From positions 248,001 to 312,000 of the forward strand of contig NZ_VITV01000007.1 in NCBI RefSeq assembly GCF_007828035.1: DNA of 64,000 bases, read 5' to 3'. This document shows, piece by piece, positions 42,395-50,507 of this stretch (within the stretch, counting starts at the first letter, position 1; each line of letters begins with the position of its first letter). This DNA comes from Nitrospirillum amazonense. Lineage in GTDB: Bacteria; Pseudomonadota; Alphaproteobacteria; Azospirillales; Azospirillaceae. The translations under genes and the position numbers were made by a program. The notes below the pieces were generated by a model. The model saw only the letters and a program-made list of their open reading frames with translations. It was not told the DNA's origin and searched no databases.

Positions 42395-43727
42395 GATCGG
42401 CCTGCTCTACGGCGGCGCCACCCTGGTGGCCCTGTTCGCCGGCCTGCCCATCGCCTTCGCGCTGGGCAGCGTCGCCGTGGTCTTCATGTACTTCTTCATG
42501 CCGGCGGCCTCACTGGATACCGTCACCCAGAATGTGTACGAGGAGATGGCCAGCATCACCATGCTGACCATCCCCCTGTTCATCCTGAAGGGTGCTGCCA
42601 TCGGCCGGTCACGCGCCGGTTCCGACCTTTATTCAGCCCTGCATGTATGGATGGGCCGGGTGCCGGGTGGCTTGGGCGTGGCCAACGTCTTCGCCTGCGC
42701 CCTGTTCGCCGCCATGGCCGGCAGCAGCCCCGCCACCTGTTCAGCCATCGGCAGCGCCGGCATTCCCGAGATGCGCCGCCGCGGCTATTCCCCCGGCTTC
42801 GCCGCCGGCATCATCGCCGCCGGCGGCACCCTGGGTATCCTGCTGCCGCCCTCCATCACCCTGATCCTCTACGCCGTCGCGGCGGAACAGTCGCTGGGCC
42901 GCCTGTTCCTGGCCGGGATCGGGCCGGGCGTGCTGATGGTGGTGCTGTTCGCGATCTACGCCGTGGCGCGCTATCGCCGGGAAAAGGCGGTGGCCACGGC
43001 GGCCTACGCCCAGGGCGGGACGTGGTCGGAGCTTCTGCGCACCGACACCTTCACGGCGCGCGAACGCTTCGCCGCCATTCCCCGCGTGCTGCCCTTTGTC
43101 ATCCTGCTGATCGGCGTCATGTTCGCCCTTTATGGCGGCATCGCCACCCCGTCGGAAACGGCGGGTTTGGGGGCTGTCCTGGCGCTGGTGATGGTGGCCG
43201 GCATCTACCGTATCTGGCGACCCGGACAGATGGGTCCCATCCTGATGTCCACCCTGCGGGAGTCCACCATGCTGATGATGATCATCGGCATGTCGCTGCT
43301 GTATTCCTACGTGATGAGCTACCTGCACATCAGCCAGGGCGCGGCGGAGTGGATCGTGGGCATGCACCTGTCGAAGTGGGTGCTGCTGGCCGCCATCCTG
43401 GCGCTGGTGGTGGTGCTGGGCTTTTTCCTGCCGCCGGTCAGCATCATCCTGATGACCGCACCCGTCATCCTGCCACCGCTGAAGGCCGCCGGGTTCGACC
43501 TGATCTGGTTCGGCATCATCATGTCCATCGTCATGGAGATGGGCCTGATCCACCCGCCGGTGGGCCTGAACATCTTCGTCATCAAGAACATCGCGCCGGA
43601 CATTCCCCTGCGCGACGTGGTGATGGGGGTGCTGCCCTTCGTGGGCCTGATGCTGGTGTCCATCCTGGCGCTGTGCCTGGTGCCAGGCCTCGCCACCTGG
43701 CTGCCCGGCGCCGTTTACGCCGGGTGA
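42381..43727 (+). CDS. dctM: TRAP transporter large permease
   Basis: 448 residues from ATG 42381 (GGAAGGA site), overlapping dctQ by 14 bases. About twelve to thirteen helices with DctM motifs: PLFILKGAAIGRSRAGSDLYSALHVWMGRVPGGLGVANVFACALFAAMAGSSPATCSAIG, GYSPGFAAGIIAAGGTLGILLPPSITLILYA, and EMGLIHPPVGLNIFVIKN near the end (motifs named by region; residues about 55-160 and 385-410). Ion-coupled uptake of the acid delivered by DctP. Strong terminator follows. Confidence 0.95.
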   Translation: MGTVEIGLLYGGATLVALFAGLPIAFALGSVAVVFMYFFMPAASLDTVTQNVYEEMASITMLTIPLFILKGAAIGRSRAGSDLYSALHVWMGRVPGGLGVANVFACALFAAMAGSSPATCSAIGSAGIPEMRRRGYSPGFAAGIIAAGGTLGILLPPSITLILYAVAAEQSLGRLFLAGIGPGVLMVVLFAIYAVARYRREKAVATAAYAQGGTWSELLRTDTFTARERFAAIPRVLPFVILLIGVMFALYGGIATPSETAGLGAVLALVMVAGIYRIWRPGQMGPILMSTLRESTMLMMIIGMSLLYSYVMSYLHISQGAAEWIVGMHLSKWVLLAAILALVVVLGFFLPPVSIILMTAPVILPPLKAAGFDLIWFGIIMSIVMEMGLIHPPVGLNIFVIKNIAPDIPLRDVVMGVLPFVGLMLVSILALCLVPGLATWLPGAVYAG

Positions 43728-43737
43728 ACCAACCGCC

Positions 43738-43787
43738 AAGAGGAAGGGGGGGCGGTCCCATCGGGGGCCGCCCCCCTTCCTCTTTTT
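43738..43787 (+). terminator. Strong intrinsic terminator after dctM
   Basis: AAGAGGAAGGGGGGGCGG pairs with CCGCCCCCCTTCCTCTT across a TCCCATCGGGGG loop and is followed by TTTTT. At least 16 pairs. It sits 11 bases after the stop and before the convergent chemoreceptor gene. Confidence 0.95.
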
Positions 43788-43804
43788 CGGATTTGGCCGC
43801 CTGG

Positions 43805-45301
43805 TCAGGCCGCGTCGGTACGGATCTCGGCGACCACGCCATCCACGACGGCCTGCAGTTTCTCCACCCGGCCCGACAGCAGCTTGGACAGGTCGGCGAT
43901 GCCGTCGGCGGAGCCGTTGGTGTCGGTCCAGGCCGACAGCGTCTCCTCACACCCCCGGGCGGCGGCACCGGCGCTCTGCACCGCCTCCGCGGCGCTGCGG
44001 GCGATCTCCTTCGTGGCGGCGTCCTGTTCCTCAACCGCCGCCGCGATGGCGGAGGTGGCCGCGTCCACGTCGAAGATGACGGTGGCAATGGATTCGATGG
44101 CCTCCGCCGCCTCATGCGTGCTGTCGCGGATGGCAGCCACCTTCTGCGCCACTTCAGACGTCGCCAGGCCCGTCTGGCCGGCCAGGTTCTTCACCTCCGA
44201 CGCCACGACGGCGAAGCCCTTGCCCGCCACGCCGGCGCGCGCCGCCTCGATAGTGGCGTTCAGTGCCAGCAGGTTGGTGCGTTCCGCGATCTCGCTGATG
44301 GTGGCCAGCACGCTGCCGATGCTGGAGGCCGCTTCCGACAAGCCGTTGATGATGGCCTGGGCGGAGCGCGCCCGCTCCGCCGCCTCGCGCGTCACGCCGG
44401 AGGAGCGGGCCACCTGGCTGCTGATCTCGGCGATGGCCTCGGACAGCTGCGAGGCCGCATCCGCCACCTGCGAGGCGCTGTCCAGCGCATCCCCGCCCGA
44501 GGCGGCGATGGCGCCAGCGTTGTCCGACCCGCGCCGCACCAGGGCGCGCAGATCATCGGCACAGCCGCGGGCGTCGGTGGCCGCCCCGGCGACCTCACCC
44601 GCCAGGCCGCCGACGTCGCTTTCCAGGCGCCGCGCCAGGGCCAGCATCAGGCGGTTGCGTTCGTCCCGCGCCTGGGCGGCCATGGCCTCGCGCGCGGATG
44701 TCGCCTGGGCCAGTTCCTCATGCGCCTGGCGGGCATCGGCCAGGGCCTCATCCGACCGCTGGAAGGACCGGGCCATGGTCTGGGCCAGCCAGGCCAGCAG
44801 GGCGCCTTCGAACACCACCAGCCAGACGTACATCAGGATGCGCAGGTATTCCCCGCCGCGGACGCCGGCCGACTCCGGAACCGCCAGCCCGCCGACGATG
44901 AAGAACATCGCCACGGCTGCCGCGGACGCCGCCAGAGTACGCCCGTCGCAAAAGCCGGCGGACACGGCAACCAGGATGTAGACATAGACCTGCATGCCCG
45001 TCTGCCACGGATTGCCGGCGAAGGCCCAAATGGACAGGGCGCCGGCCAGGGGCAGGCAAGCGGCCAGCACCAGACGGCTGGCCGGGGGCGGCAGGGTCGC
45101 CCAGGCACCCGCCGCCACCAGCACGACCAGCAGCGTCGCCGCCGGTTGACGCCAGTCGAACCCACCCAGAACCACCAGTTGGGCAGCCAGAAGAACGAAG
45201 ATCTGCGCCACCAGCAGCGTCAGCACCAACAGCGTGGTGGTGCGACGAACACGGTCCAAGGGCGACAGATTTGCAGCAGAGGCAAGCGATGCGGCAGGCA
45301 T
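43805..45301 (-). CDS. Methyl-accepting chemotaxis protein with integral membrane sensor, no HAMP
   Basis: 498 residues. Residues 20-175 hold about six hydrophobic helices with almost no periplasmic domain; no HAMP follows. The signalling domain contains the highly conserved hairpin tip [40 protein letters not shown]. The bundle ends near the C-terminus without a CheR/CheB tether pentapeptide. It would sense a membrane or cytosolic cue and drive CheA. Start ATG 45301 with GGGAG upstream. It ends convergent to the TRAP operon terminator. Confidence 0.92.
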   Translation of the reverse strand: MPAASLASAANLSPLDRVRRTTTLLVLTLLVAQIFVLLAAQLVVLGGFDWRQPAATLLVVLVAAGAWATLPPPASRLVLAACLPLAGALSIWAFAGNPWQTGMQVYVYILVAVSAGFCDGRTLAASAAAVAMFFIVGGLAVPESAGVRGGEYLRILMYVWLVVFEGALLAWLAQTMARSFQRSDEALADARQAHEELAQATSAREAMAAQARDERNRLMLALARRLESDVGGLAGEVAGAATDARGCADDLRALVRRGSDNAGAIAASGGDALDSASQVADAASQLSEAIAEISSQVARSSGVTREAAERARSAQAIINGLSEAASSIGSVLATISEIAERTNLLALNATIEAARAGVAGKGFAVVASEVKNLAGQTGLATSEVAQKVAAIRDSTHEAAEAIESIATVIFDVDAATSAIAAAVEEQDAATKEIARSAAEAVQSAGAAARGCEETLSAWTDTNGSADGIADLSKLLSGRVEKLQAVVDGVVAEIRTDAA

Positions 45302-45386
45302 GGGGCCAATCTCCCGGAAAAGGTTTTCCCAGATAACCGTTCCCGGTACGCCTCGCCTTGACTTGGATCACTAATGTGCAATGAAG

Positions 45387-45408
45387 CGGGGCCCCATTGG
45401 GGGCCCCG
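45387..45408. terminator. GC hairpin between the RHH gene and the chemoreceptor gene
   Basis: CGGGGCCCC and GGGGCCCCG form a perfect 9-bp stem with loop ATTG. It lies 38 bases after the stop of the ribbon-helix-helix gene (minus strand). No U-run, so terminator status is tentative. Confidence 0.45.
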
Positions 45409-45445
45409 ATGACCTGGCATCAACGAATGGCGCGGGAAGCGGCGA

Positions 45446-45793
45446 TCAGAAGAACGCCTGGCTCAGGTTCTGCTGCGGCGCCTGCACGGGGGTCGCCAAG
45501 GTCTCCACCGACGCCAGCCACTGGAAATAGCTGACCACGACCACGCGCACGGCGCTGGACAGGCTGGTTTCGTCATCACGCGAGCGGTCGATCACGTCCA
45601 GCAGCTCGGCGATCTGGCAGCCTTCCTGGCGGGCCAAAAGGTCCAGGCCGGTCCAGAACTGTGGCTCCAGCCGCATGGAGGTGCGGCGGGTGCCCACGCG
45701 GACGCTGCGCGGCACCAGGGACCGCGGCGCCGTGGCCTGATGCACGGCGGCCAGAACCGGAAACGGAAGGCGATGGCTGGTCAGTACGGTCAT
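45446..45793 (-). CDS. Ribbon-helix-helix domain protein (RHH_4)
   Basis: 115 residues from ATG 45793, the Met with GGAG at correct spacing; upstream in-frame Mets are poorer. The region SVRVGTRRTSMRLEPQFWTGLDLLARQEG followed by LLDVIDRSRDDETSLSSAVRVVVVSYFQ is the RHH_4 pattern of alphaproteobacteria. RHH proteins bind DNA as dimers through an antiparallel ribbon, often repressing their own or a neighbouring gene. It shares an upstream region with the divergent LuxR solo gene, where two palindromes lie. Target unknown. Confidence 0.85.
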   Translation of the reverse strand: MTVLTSHRLPFPVLAAVHQATAPRSLVPRSVRVGTRRTSMRLEPQFWTGLDLLARQEGCQIAELLDVIDRSRDDETSLSSAVRVVVVSYFQWLASVETLATPVQAPQQNLSQAFF

Positions 45794-45880
45794 ATCCATG
45801 CTCCGAGACAAGGATCCGGACGCGCTACCGGAGCGCATTATCCGGGGGTGTGATGGCGGTCCTTATCAAAGCGGGGGAAA

Positions 45881-45909
45881 TGTAGTTACATAACTGTAGA
45901 CTCATACAG
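45881..45909. promoter_or_regulatory. Overlapping palindromes, one lux-box-like, upstream of the LuxR solo
   Basis: TGTAGTTA-CA-TAACTGTA (45881-45898) is an 8+2+8 near-perfect palindrome. CTGTA-GACTCA-TACAG (45894-45909) is a perfect 5+6+5 inverted repeat with CTG-N10-CAG layout, as in lux-type boxes. They overlap and lie between the divergent RHH and LuxR genes, so either regulator could bind. Confidence 0.5.
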
Positions 45910-45989
45910 GGTTAGGCGCTTTTGACGCGAAAGAGGTGCCCCAACCCGTCAATCGCGCGCCCCTCCCCGGGCCTCTCGGACGCTTTCCC

Positions 45990-46778
45990 ATGATCCTGGA
46001 CGAAGCCCTAAACCGGTTGGGCCAGCCTGACAATCCTGAAGATTTATTCAATACATTCAGCCAGTTGGCCCGGGACCTCGGCTACGCCGCCGTCAGTTAC
46101 ATCGACAGCCGCCCAGGCCCGGCGCCGGGCGAACCGGACCTTTTCGTGCGCACGACGGTGCGGGAGGATTTTCTCCACACCTACCTGTCCGAAGGGTATA
46201 TGAGCCATGACCCGCTGATGGTGATGGCGAAACGGCAGGCCGCCCCCCTGACGTGGGCCGACGTGCCGGAGTTCCATGCCAGCCTGCAGGCGCCCTCCAA
46301 GCTGGATCTGCCGGCGCGCGGCCGGGCCAAGCAGGATGCCCAGCGCGCCATCGCCGTCATGACCTCGGCCGCCGATCACGGCTACACCCAGGGGTACGTC
46401 ATTCCCACCCACACGGTGGACCCGCAGGGCCGCCTGGCCTCGGCGGTGGTCAGCCTGTTCTGGACGCAAAAGCCGGAGGGGCTGATCAGCCCGGATTCGG
46501 CGCCAGCGTGGCTGCGCCTCAGTGCCCTTTATTTCCATGAACGGGTGGTCAGCATGCGCCTGACACCCGTTACCCCGCCGCCGACGCTGACCCAGCGTGA
46601 ACAGGAGGCCCTGGTATGGGCCAGCCGGGGCAAGACGGTGGAGGAAACGGGCGAGATCATCGGCGTGTCCGGCCGCACCGTGACCTTTCACCTGCAGAAT
46701 GCGCTGGAAAAGCTGGGCTGCTACTCCAAGATCCACGCCGTGGCCAAGGCCATCCAGATGGGCCTGATTTATCCTTGA
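45990..46778 (+). CDS. LuxR-family quorum-sensing type regulator (solo)
   Basis: 262 residues from ATG 45990 (an in-frame GTG at 45936 would add 18). N-terminal autoinducer-binding domain: FLHTYLSEGYMSHDPL and LTWADVP carry the conserved Tyr61, Asp70, Pro71 and Trp85 (TraR numbering); position 57 is Phe, not Trp. A 10-15 residue insertion follows Trp85. C-terminal LuxR helix-turn-helix: LTQREQEALVWASRGKTVEETGEIIGVSGRTVTFHLQNALEKLG with the invariant Glu and Gly. No luxI gene is in the window, so it is treated as a solo. Ligand may be an acyl-homoserine lactone or a plant/other signal. Copy C of the dispersed element follows. Confidence 0.9.
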   Translation: MILDEALNRLGQPDNPEDLFNTFSQLARDLGYAAVSYIDSRPGPAPGEPDLFVRTTVREDFLHTYLSEGYMSHDPLMVMAKRQAAPLTWADVPEFHASLQAPSKLDLPARGRAKQDAQRAIAVMTSAADHGYTQGYVIPTHTVDPQGRLASAVVSLFWTQKPEGLISPDSAPAWLRLSALYFHERVVSMRLTPVTPPPTLTQREQEALVWASRGKTVEETGEIIGVSGRTVTFHLQNALEKLGCYSKIHAVAKAIQMGLIYP

Positions 46779-46780
46779 TT

Positions 46781-46872
46781 TGGCTTCAGGCGCCAGCGGC
46801 CGCATCCGCGGCCTCGGCTATCCTCGCTCCGCCCTACGGTGCTCGCTGCGGGGCTCGCGGTCGCGAGCCTGG
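46781..46872 (+). repeat. Dispersed two-hairpin intergenic element, copy C
   Basis: GGCTTCAGGCGCCAGC lead, hairpin 1 with arms GGCCGC (46798-46803) and GCGGCC (46808-46813) around loop ATCC, CTCGGCTATCCTC, TCCGCCCTACGGTGCTC, then hairpin 2 GGCTCGCG-GT-CGCGAGCC (46852-46869). Compared with copy A both stems differ in sequence but keep pairing and keep the loops ATCC and GT. Lies between the convergent LuxR and rfbA genes. Confidence 0.65.
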
Positions 46873-46932
46873 AAGAGGGACGCAGAAAAGGGGCGCCGGG
46901 AGTCAGCCGGCCCCCTGCTCATCGAGGGAGCC

Positions 46933-47817
46933 TTAATACTGCGACGCGCGGCGGCGGCTGACCAGGCGCTGCAGGTACTGGCCGTAGGGGCTGTTCTTGT
47001 AGGCCCGGGCCTGGGACAGCACCGCCTCTTCATCCACGAAGCCCAGTTCGAGGGCGATTTCCTCGGGGCAGCCGATCTTCAGTCCCTGGCGATGCTCGAT
47101 GGTGCGCACGAATTCCGCCGCCTCCAGCAATGAATCGTGGGTGCCGGTGTCCAGCCAGGCGGTGCCGCGGCCCAGGCGCTCCACCAGCAGGTTGCCTTGC
47201 TGCAGATAGACGTTGTTGACGTCGGTGATCTCCAGCTCGCCACGGGGCGAGGGCTTGATCTCCCGGGCGACGTCCACCACCCGGTTATCGTAGAAGTACA
47301 GGCCGGTCACCGCCCAGTTGGACCTGGGCTCCTTGGGCTTTTCCACGATGCTGATGGCGCGGCCCTGCTCGTCGAATTCCACCACGCCATAGCGGTGCGG
47401 ATCCTCAACCCAATAGGCGAAGACGGTGGCGCCATCCTTCACCGAGGCGGCCTTCTGGGCCTGGGCACTCAAGCCCTGCCCGTAGAAGATGTTGTCGCCC
47501 AGCACCAGGGCGCAGGGGTCGTTGCCAATGAAGTCGCGGCCAATGATGAAGGCCTCCGCCAGGCCGTTGGGCGCCGCCTGCTCGGCGTAGGACAGGTTGA
47601 TGCCCCAGGGCGCGCCGTCGCCCAGCAAATCCTGGAACAGGGGCAAGTGGTGCGGCGTGCTGATCAGCAGGATGTCGCGGATGCCGGCCAGCATCAGGAC
47701 CGACAGCGGGTAATAGACCATCGGCTTGTCATAGATGGGCAGCAGCTGCTTGCTGACACTCTTGGTCAGGGGGTGCAACCGCGTGCCGGAACCGCCCGCG
47801 AGGATGATGCCCTTCAT
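46933..47817 (-). CDS. rfbA: Glucose-1-phosphate thymidylyltransferase
   Basis: 294 residues. [39 protein letters not shown] is the nucleotide-binding start; [36 protein letters not shown] and [18 protein letters not shown] complete the family. Makes dTDP-glucose from dTTP and glucose-1-phosphate, first step of dTDP-L-rhamnose. Third gene in the minus order rfbB-rfbD-rfbA, 57 bases after rfbD. Feedback site residues are conserved in type. Confidence 0.96.
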   Translation of the reverse strand: MKGIILAGGSGTRLHPLTKSVSKQLLPIYDKPMVYYPLSVLMLAGIRDILLISTPHHLPLFQDLLGDGAPWGINLSYAEQAAPNGLAEAFIIGRDFIGNDPCALVLGDNIFYGQGLSAQAQKAASVKDGATVFAYWVEDPHRYGVVEFDEQGRAISIVEKPKEPRSNWAVTGLYFYDNRVVDVAREIKPSPRGELEITDVNNVYLQQGNLLVERLGRGTAWLDTGTHDSLLEAAEFVRTIEHRQGLKIGCPEEIALELGFVDEEAVLSQARAYKNSPYGQYLQRLVSRRRASQY

Positions 47818-47874
47818 TTGAATAAGCCTTGTATTTTATAAGGTTAAAGGAAAATCCGAAGTTGCGCGTCAGGA

Positions 47875-48768
47875 TCAGGCCGGCAGCAGGACATCCAGGC
47901 TGCGGGCTAGGCTGTCGGGCCAGGCCGGCGCCCGCCAGCCGAAAACCCGCTCCAGCAGCGCGCAGTCCAACACCGAATTGGCCGGCCGCTTGGCCGGGGT
48001 GGGATAGTCCGCTGTGCCGATCGCCACCAGACGCGGGACCTTGGCGCCCCGCGCCTGGGCTTGGGCGAAAATCTCCGCCGCGAAGCCGTGCCACGTTGTG
48101 GCGCCGGTACCGCACAGGTGATAGGTGCCGAAACCGTCGCGCTGCCCATCCAGGATGCGGTTCCCCACCGCCACCAGGGCGTCGGCGATGTCCGCCGCCG
48201 CGGTGGGACAGCCGTGCTGATCCGCCACAACGCGCAGCTCTTCCCGCTCCGCGCCCAGGCGCAACATGGTCCTGAGGAAATTGGCGCGGTCGGGGCCATA
48301 AACCCAGGCCGTACGTAGGATGACGTGGGCCGGCAAAGCCGCCCGCACCGCCTGCTCGCCCGCCTCTTTCGAAGCGCCGTAGACGCTGACAGGGCCGACG
48401 GGGTCGGTTTCCACGTACGGGCCCACCTTGGTGCCGTCGAAGACGTAATCCGTCGACAGGTGCAGCAAGGGGGTGTCCCGCACGGCACAGGCGCGGGCCA
48501 GCGCCGCCGGGCCATCACGGTTGGCGGCATAGGCCGCATCGACTTCGCTCTCGGCCTTGTCCACGGCCGTATAAGCGGCGCAGTTCACCACCAGATCGGC
48601 GGCCGACACCGCCGCCAGGACGGCATCGGCGTCGGCGATGTCCAATGCCTCGCGGCCCGGGGCCGTGACTTGCCAGTTGGCCGGCACCACGCGCCGGAAA
48701 GCCAAGCCCACCTGACCCGCCCCGCCGAGCAGCAGTACCCGAACGGTCCCCACGCTCTCCCCCGTCAT
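47875..48768 (-). CDS. rfbD: dTDP-4-dehydrorhamnose reductase
   Basis: 297 residues from ATG 48768. Short-chain dehydrogenase fold: VRVLLLGGAGQVGLAFRRV nucleotide site, AADLVVNCAAYTAVDKAESE, LHLSTDYVFDGTKVGPYVETDPVGPVSVYGASKEAGEQAVRAAL with catalytic Thr/Tyr-xxx-Lys (YGASK). Reduces dTDP-4-keto-L-rhamnose with NAD(P)H to dTDP-L-rhamnose, the last step. Starts 11 bases after rfbB. Confidence 0.95.
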   Translation of the reverse strand: MTGESVGTVRVLLLGGAGQVGLAFRRVVPANWQVTAPGREALDIADADAVLAAVSAADLVVNCAAYTAVDKAESEVDAAYAANRDGPAALARACAVRDTPLLHLSTDYVFDGTKVGPYVETDPVGPVSVYGASKEAGEQAVRAALPAHVILRTAWVYGPDRANFLRTMLRLGAEREELRVVADQHGCPTAAADIADALVAVGNRILDGQRDGFGTYHLCGTGATTWHGFAAEIFAQAQARGAKVPRLVAIGTADYPTPAKRPANSVLDCALLERVFGWRAPAWPDSLARSLDVLLPA

Positions 48769-48779
48769 GAGACGCCCCC

Positions 48780-49850
48780 TTAGCCGACGACGGCTGCGGC
48801 GGGGGCGGTCACACCCAGGCGCTGGCCAGAGTACTTAGCCTCGCGGATGGGTTCCCACCACCAGCGATTCGCCAGGTACCAATCGACGGTGCGGCGGATG
48901 CCTTCCTCGAAGGTCACCGACGGCTCCCACCCCAGCTCGCGCCTGATCTTGGAGGCGTCGATGGCATAGCGCTGGTCGTGCCCCGGACGATCGGTCACGA
49001 AGGTGATCAGATCGCGGCGCTTGGTGCTGCTGGGGAGGCGCTCGTCCAGCAGGTCGCAGATGGTTTCCACCACGTACAGGTTGCGCTGCTCGGCGTTGCC
49101 GCCGACGTTGTAGCGCTCCCCCGGCACGCCCTTGCGCACGATCAGCACCAGGGCGCGGGCATGGTCTTCCACGAACAGCCAGTCACGGACGTTGTCGCCC
49201 TTGCCATAGACCGGCAGCTTCTTGCCCTCCATCCCGTTCAGGATCATGAGGGGGATGAGCTTTTCCGGAAAGTGGAAGGGGCCGTAGTTGTTGGAGCAGT
49301 TGCTGAGCAGCGTGGGCAGGCCATAGGTGTGGTACCAGGCGTTGACCAGATGGTCCGACGCCGCCTTGCTGGCGGAATAGGGGGAGTTGGGGGAATAGGC
49401 GGTGTCCTCACGGAACAGCCCCTCCTCACCCAGCGAGCCATAGACCTCGTCCGTGGAGATGTGGTGGAAGCGGAAGGCGGCCTTGCGCTCCTCCGGCAGG
49501 GCCTGCCAGTACTCCCGCGCCGTTTCCAGCATCACGTGGGTGCCGTTGATGTTGGTGCGGATGAAGATGCCCGACCCCTCGATCGAGCGGTCGACATGGC
49601 TTTCCGCCGCCAGATGCATCACGGCGTCCGGCTGGTGGCGCTTGAAGATGTCGCGCATGGCCTCGACATCGGCGACATCGGCCTTTTCCAGGACGGCACG
49701 GCCGCCGGCCAGAACCTCACCGATGGCTTCCAGGCTGGCCGCGTAGGTCAGCTTGTCCACGCACACCAGGTCATCCTGCCCTTCGGACGCCAACAGGCGG
49801 CACACCGCGGACCCAATAAAACCGGCCGCACCCGTCACCATTATCTTCAC
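48780..49850 (-). CDS. rfbB: dTDP-glucose 4,6-dehydratase
   Basis: 356 residues. Start GTG 49850 chosen: AAGGAG eight bases upstream and the sequence [20 protein letters not shown] begins directly at the Rossmann strand. Further marks: [59 protein letters not shown] with Tyr-xxx-Lys. Converts dTDP-glucose to the 4-keto-6-deoxy sugar. First gene of the operon; rfbC (3,5-epimerase) is not in the window. Confidence 0.96.
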   Translation of the reverse strand: MKIMVTGAAGFIGSAVCRLLASEGQDDLVCVDKLTYAASLEAIGEVLAGGRAVLEKADVADVEAMRDIFKRHQPDAVMHLAAESHVDRSIEGSGIFIRTNINGTHVMLETAREYWQALPEERKAAFRFHHISTDEVYGSLGEEGLFREDTAYSPNSPYSASKAASDHLVNAWYHTYGLPTLLSNCSNNYGPFHFPEKLIPLMILNGMEGKKLPVYGKGDNVRDWLFVEDHARALVLIVRKGVPGERYNVGGNAEQRNLYVVETICDLLDERLPSSTKRRDLITFVTDRPGHDQRYAIDASKIRRELGWEPSVTFEEGIRRTVDWYLANRWWWEPIREAKYSGQRLGVTAPAAAVVG

Positions 49851-50148
49851 GCGCCAAACTCCTTTACGACCCTCATCCTGCCATTCGCGGGCGGCAGGTC
49901 TGAACAACGCGCCCGAAAATACAACTCCGTCCCGGCCAAAAGCAAACTCCGCGATGTACGTCCTTTTCCTTCCGGCGCGGGCGGGGCTGGCGGGGGCACC
50001 TGCGATAACCTGCCAAAAGTAGGGCCGCCCGGCCGCAGGTCGTACCCCCTTTCGCCGTTAATCTAGGGCAACGCGAATAAACAGCCATTCGCAAGCCTAC
50101 ACTATAGGTCTGCGTCATAAATCATGGACGGCAGGGACCAGGATATTG
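49851..50148. other. Upstream region of rfbB, about 300 bases
   Basis: Holds the rfb promoter. A GCGAAT..ATTCGC inverted repeat (50073-50092) is the only symmetrical element I see. AT-richer sequence near 50070-50150 fits promoters. No RNA gene recognised. Confidence 0.45.
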
Positions 50149-50250
50149 ATGTACGACCAAAGCAGCCGTGACGAATGCGCCAGATACGATACTGTTGAAG
50201 ATGAAAAAACGCCCATCAATACGGGGCACCACATGATCAAGCGGACCTGA
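50149..50250 (+). CDS. Candidate 33-residue leader or microprotein
   Basis: ATG 50149 to TGA 50250: MYDQSSRDECARYDTVEDEK then TPINTGHHMIKRT. Hydrophilic, acidic, one Cys. A weak AGGGACCAGGA ribosome-like stretch precedes it and it ends 14 bases before the small membrane protein gene, so coupling is possible. Codon use is less GC-biased than that of neighbours. It may be chance; no family recognised. Confidence 0.3.
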   Translation: MYDQSSRDECARYDTVEDEKTPINTGHHMIKRT

Positions 50251-50264
50251 GAACGGAGAGAGAA

Positions 50265-50495
50265 ATGGCTGGCAAGAGTGGATTATTGATCACCGGCGCC
50301 GTTATCGTGGTTCTGGGCGTGCTGGCCCTGGCCGTGCCGATGTTCACCACCAAGGACACCAAGGAACTGGCCAAGATCGGCGACCTGAAGGTCACCGCGA
50401 AGGAAGAGAACACCCATGTCGTCCCCCCCTTCGTCGGCCCCGCCGCCCTGATCCTGGGCGTTGTGCTGATGGGTGCCGCCCTGGTGCGCCGTTGA
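50265..50495 (+). CDS. Small membrane protein, two TM helices
   Basis: 76 residues from ATG 50265 with a GGAGAGAG site. TM1 residues 7-26 (LLITGAVIVVLGVLALAVPM), a charged loop (TTKDTKELAKIGDLKVTAKEENTHV) on the periplasmic or cytosolic side, TM2 residues 55-73 (GPAALILGVVLMGAALV), ending Arg-Arg. It resembles the DUF3185-type small membrane proteins in layout. Inner membrane, function unknown. Its stop lies 12 bases from that of the convergent chemoreceptor. Confidence 0.75.
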   Translation: MAGKSGLLITGAVIVVLGVLALAVPMFTTKDTKELAKIGDLKVTAKEENTHVVPPFVGPAALILGVVLMGAALVRR

Positions 50496-50507
50496 GCCAA
50501 TGCGCTG

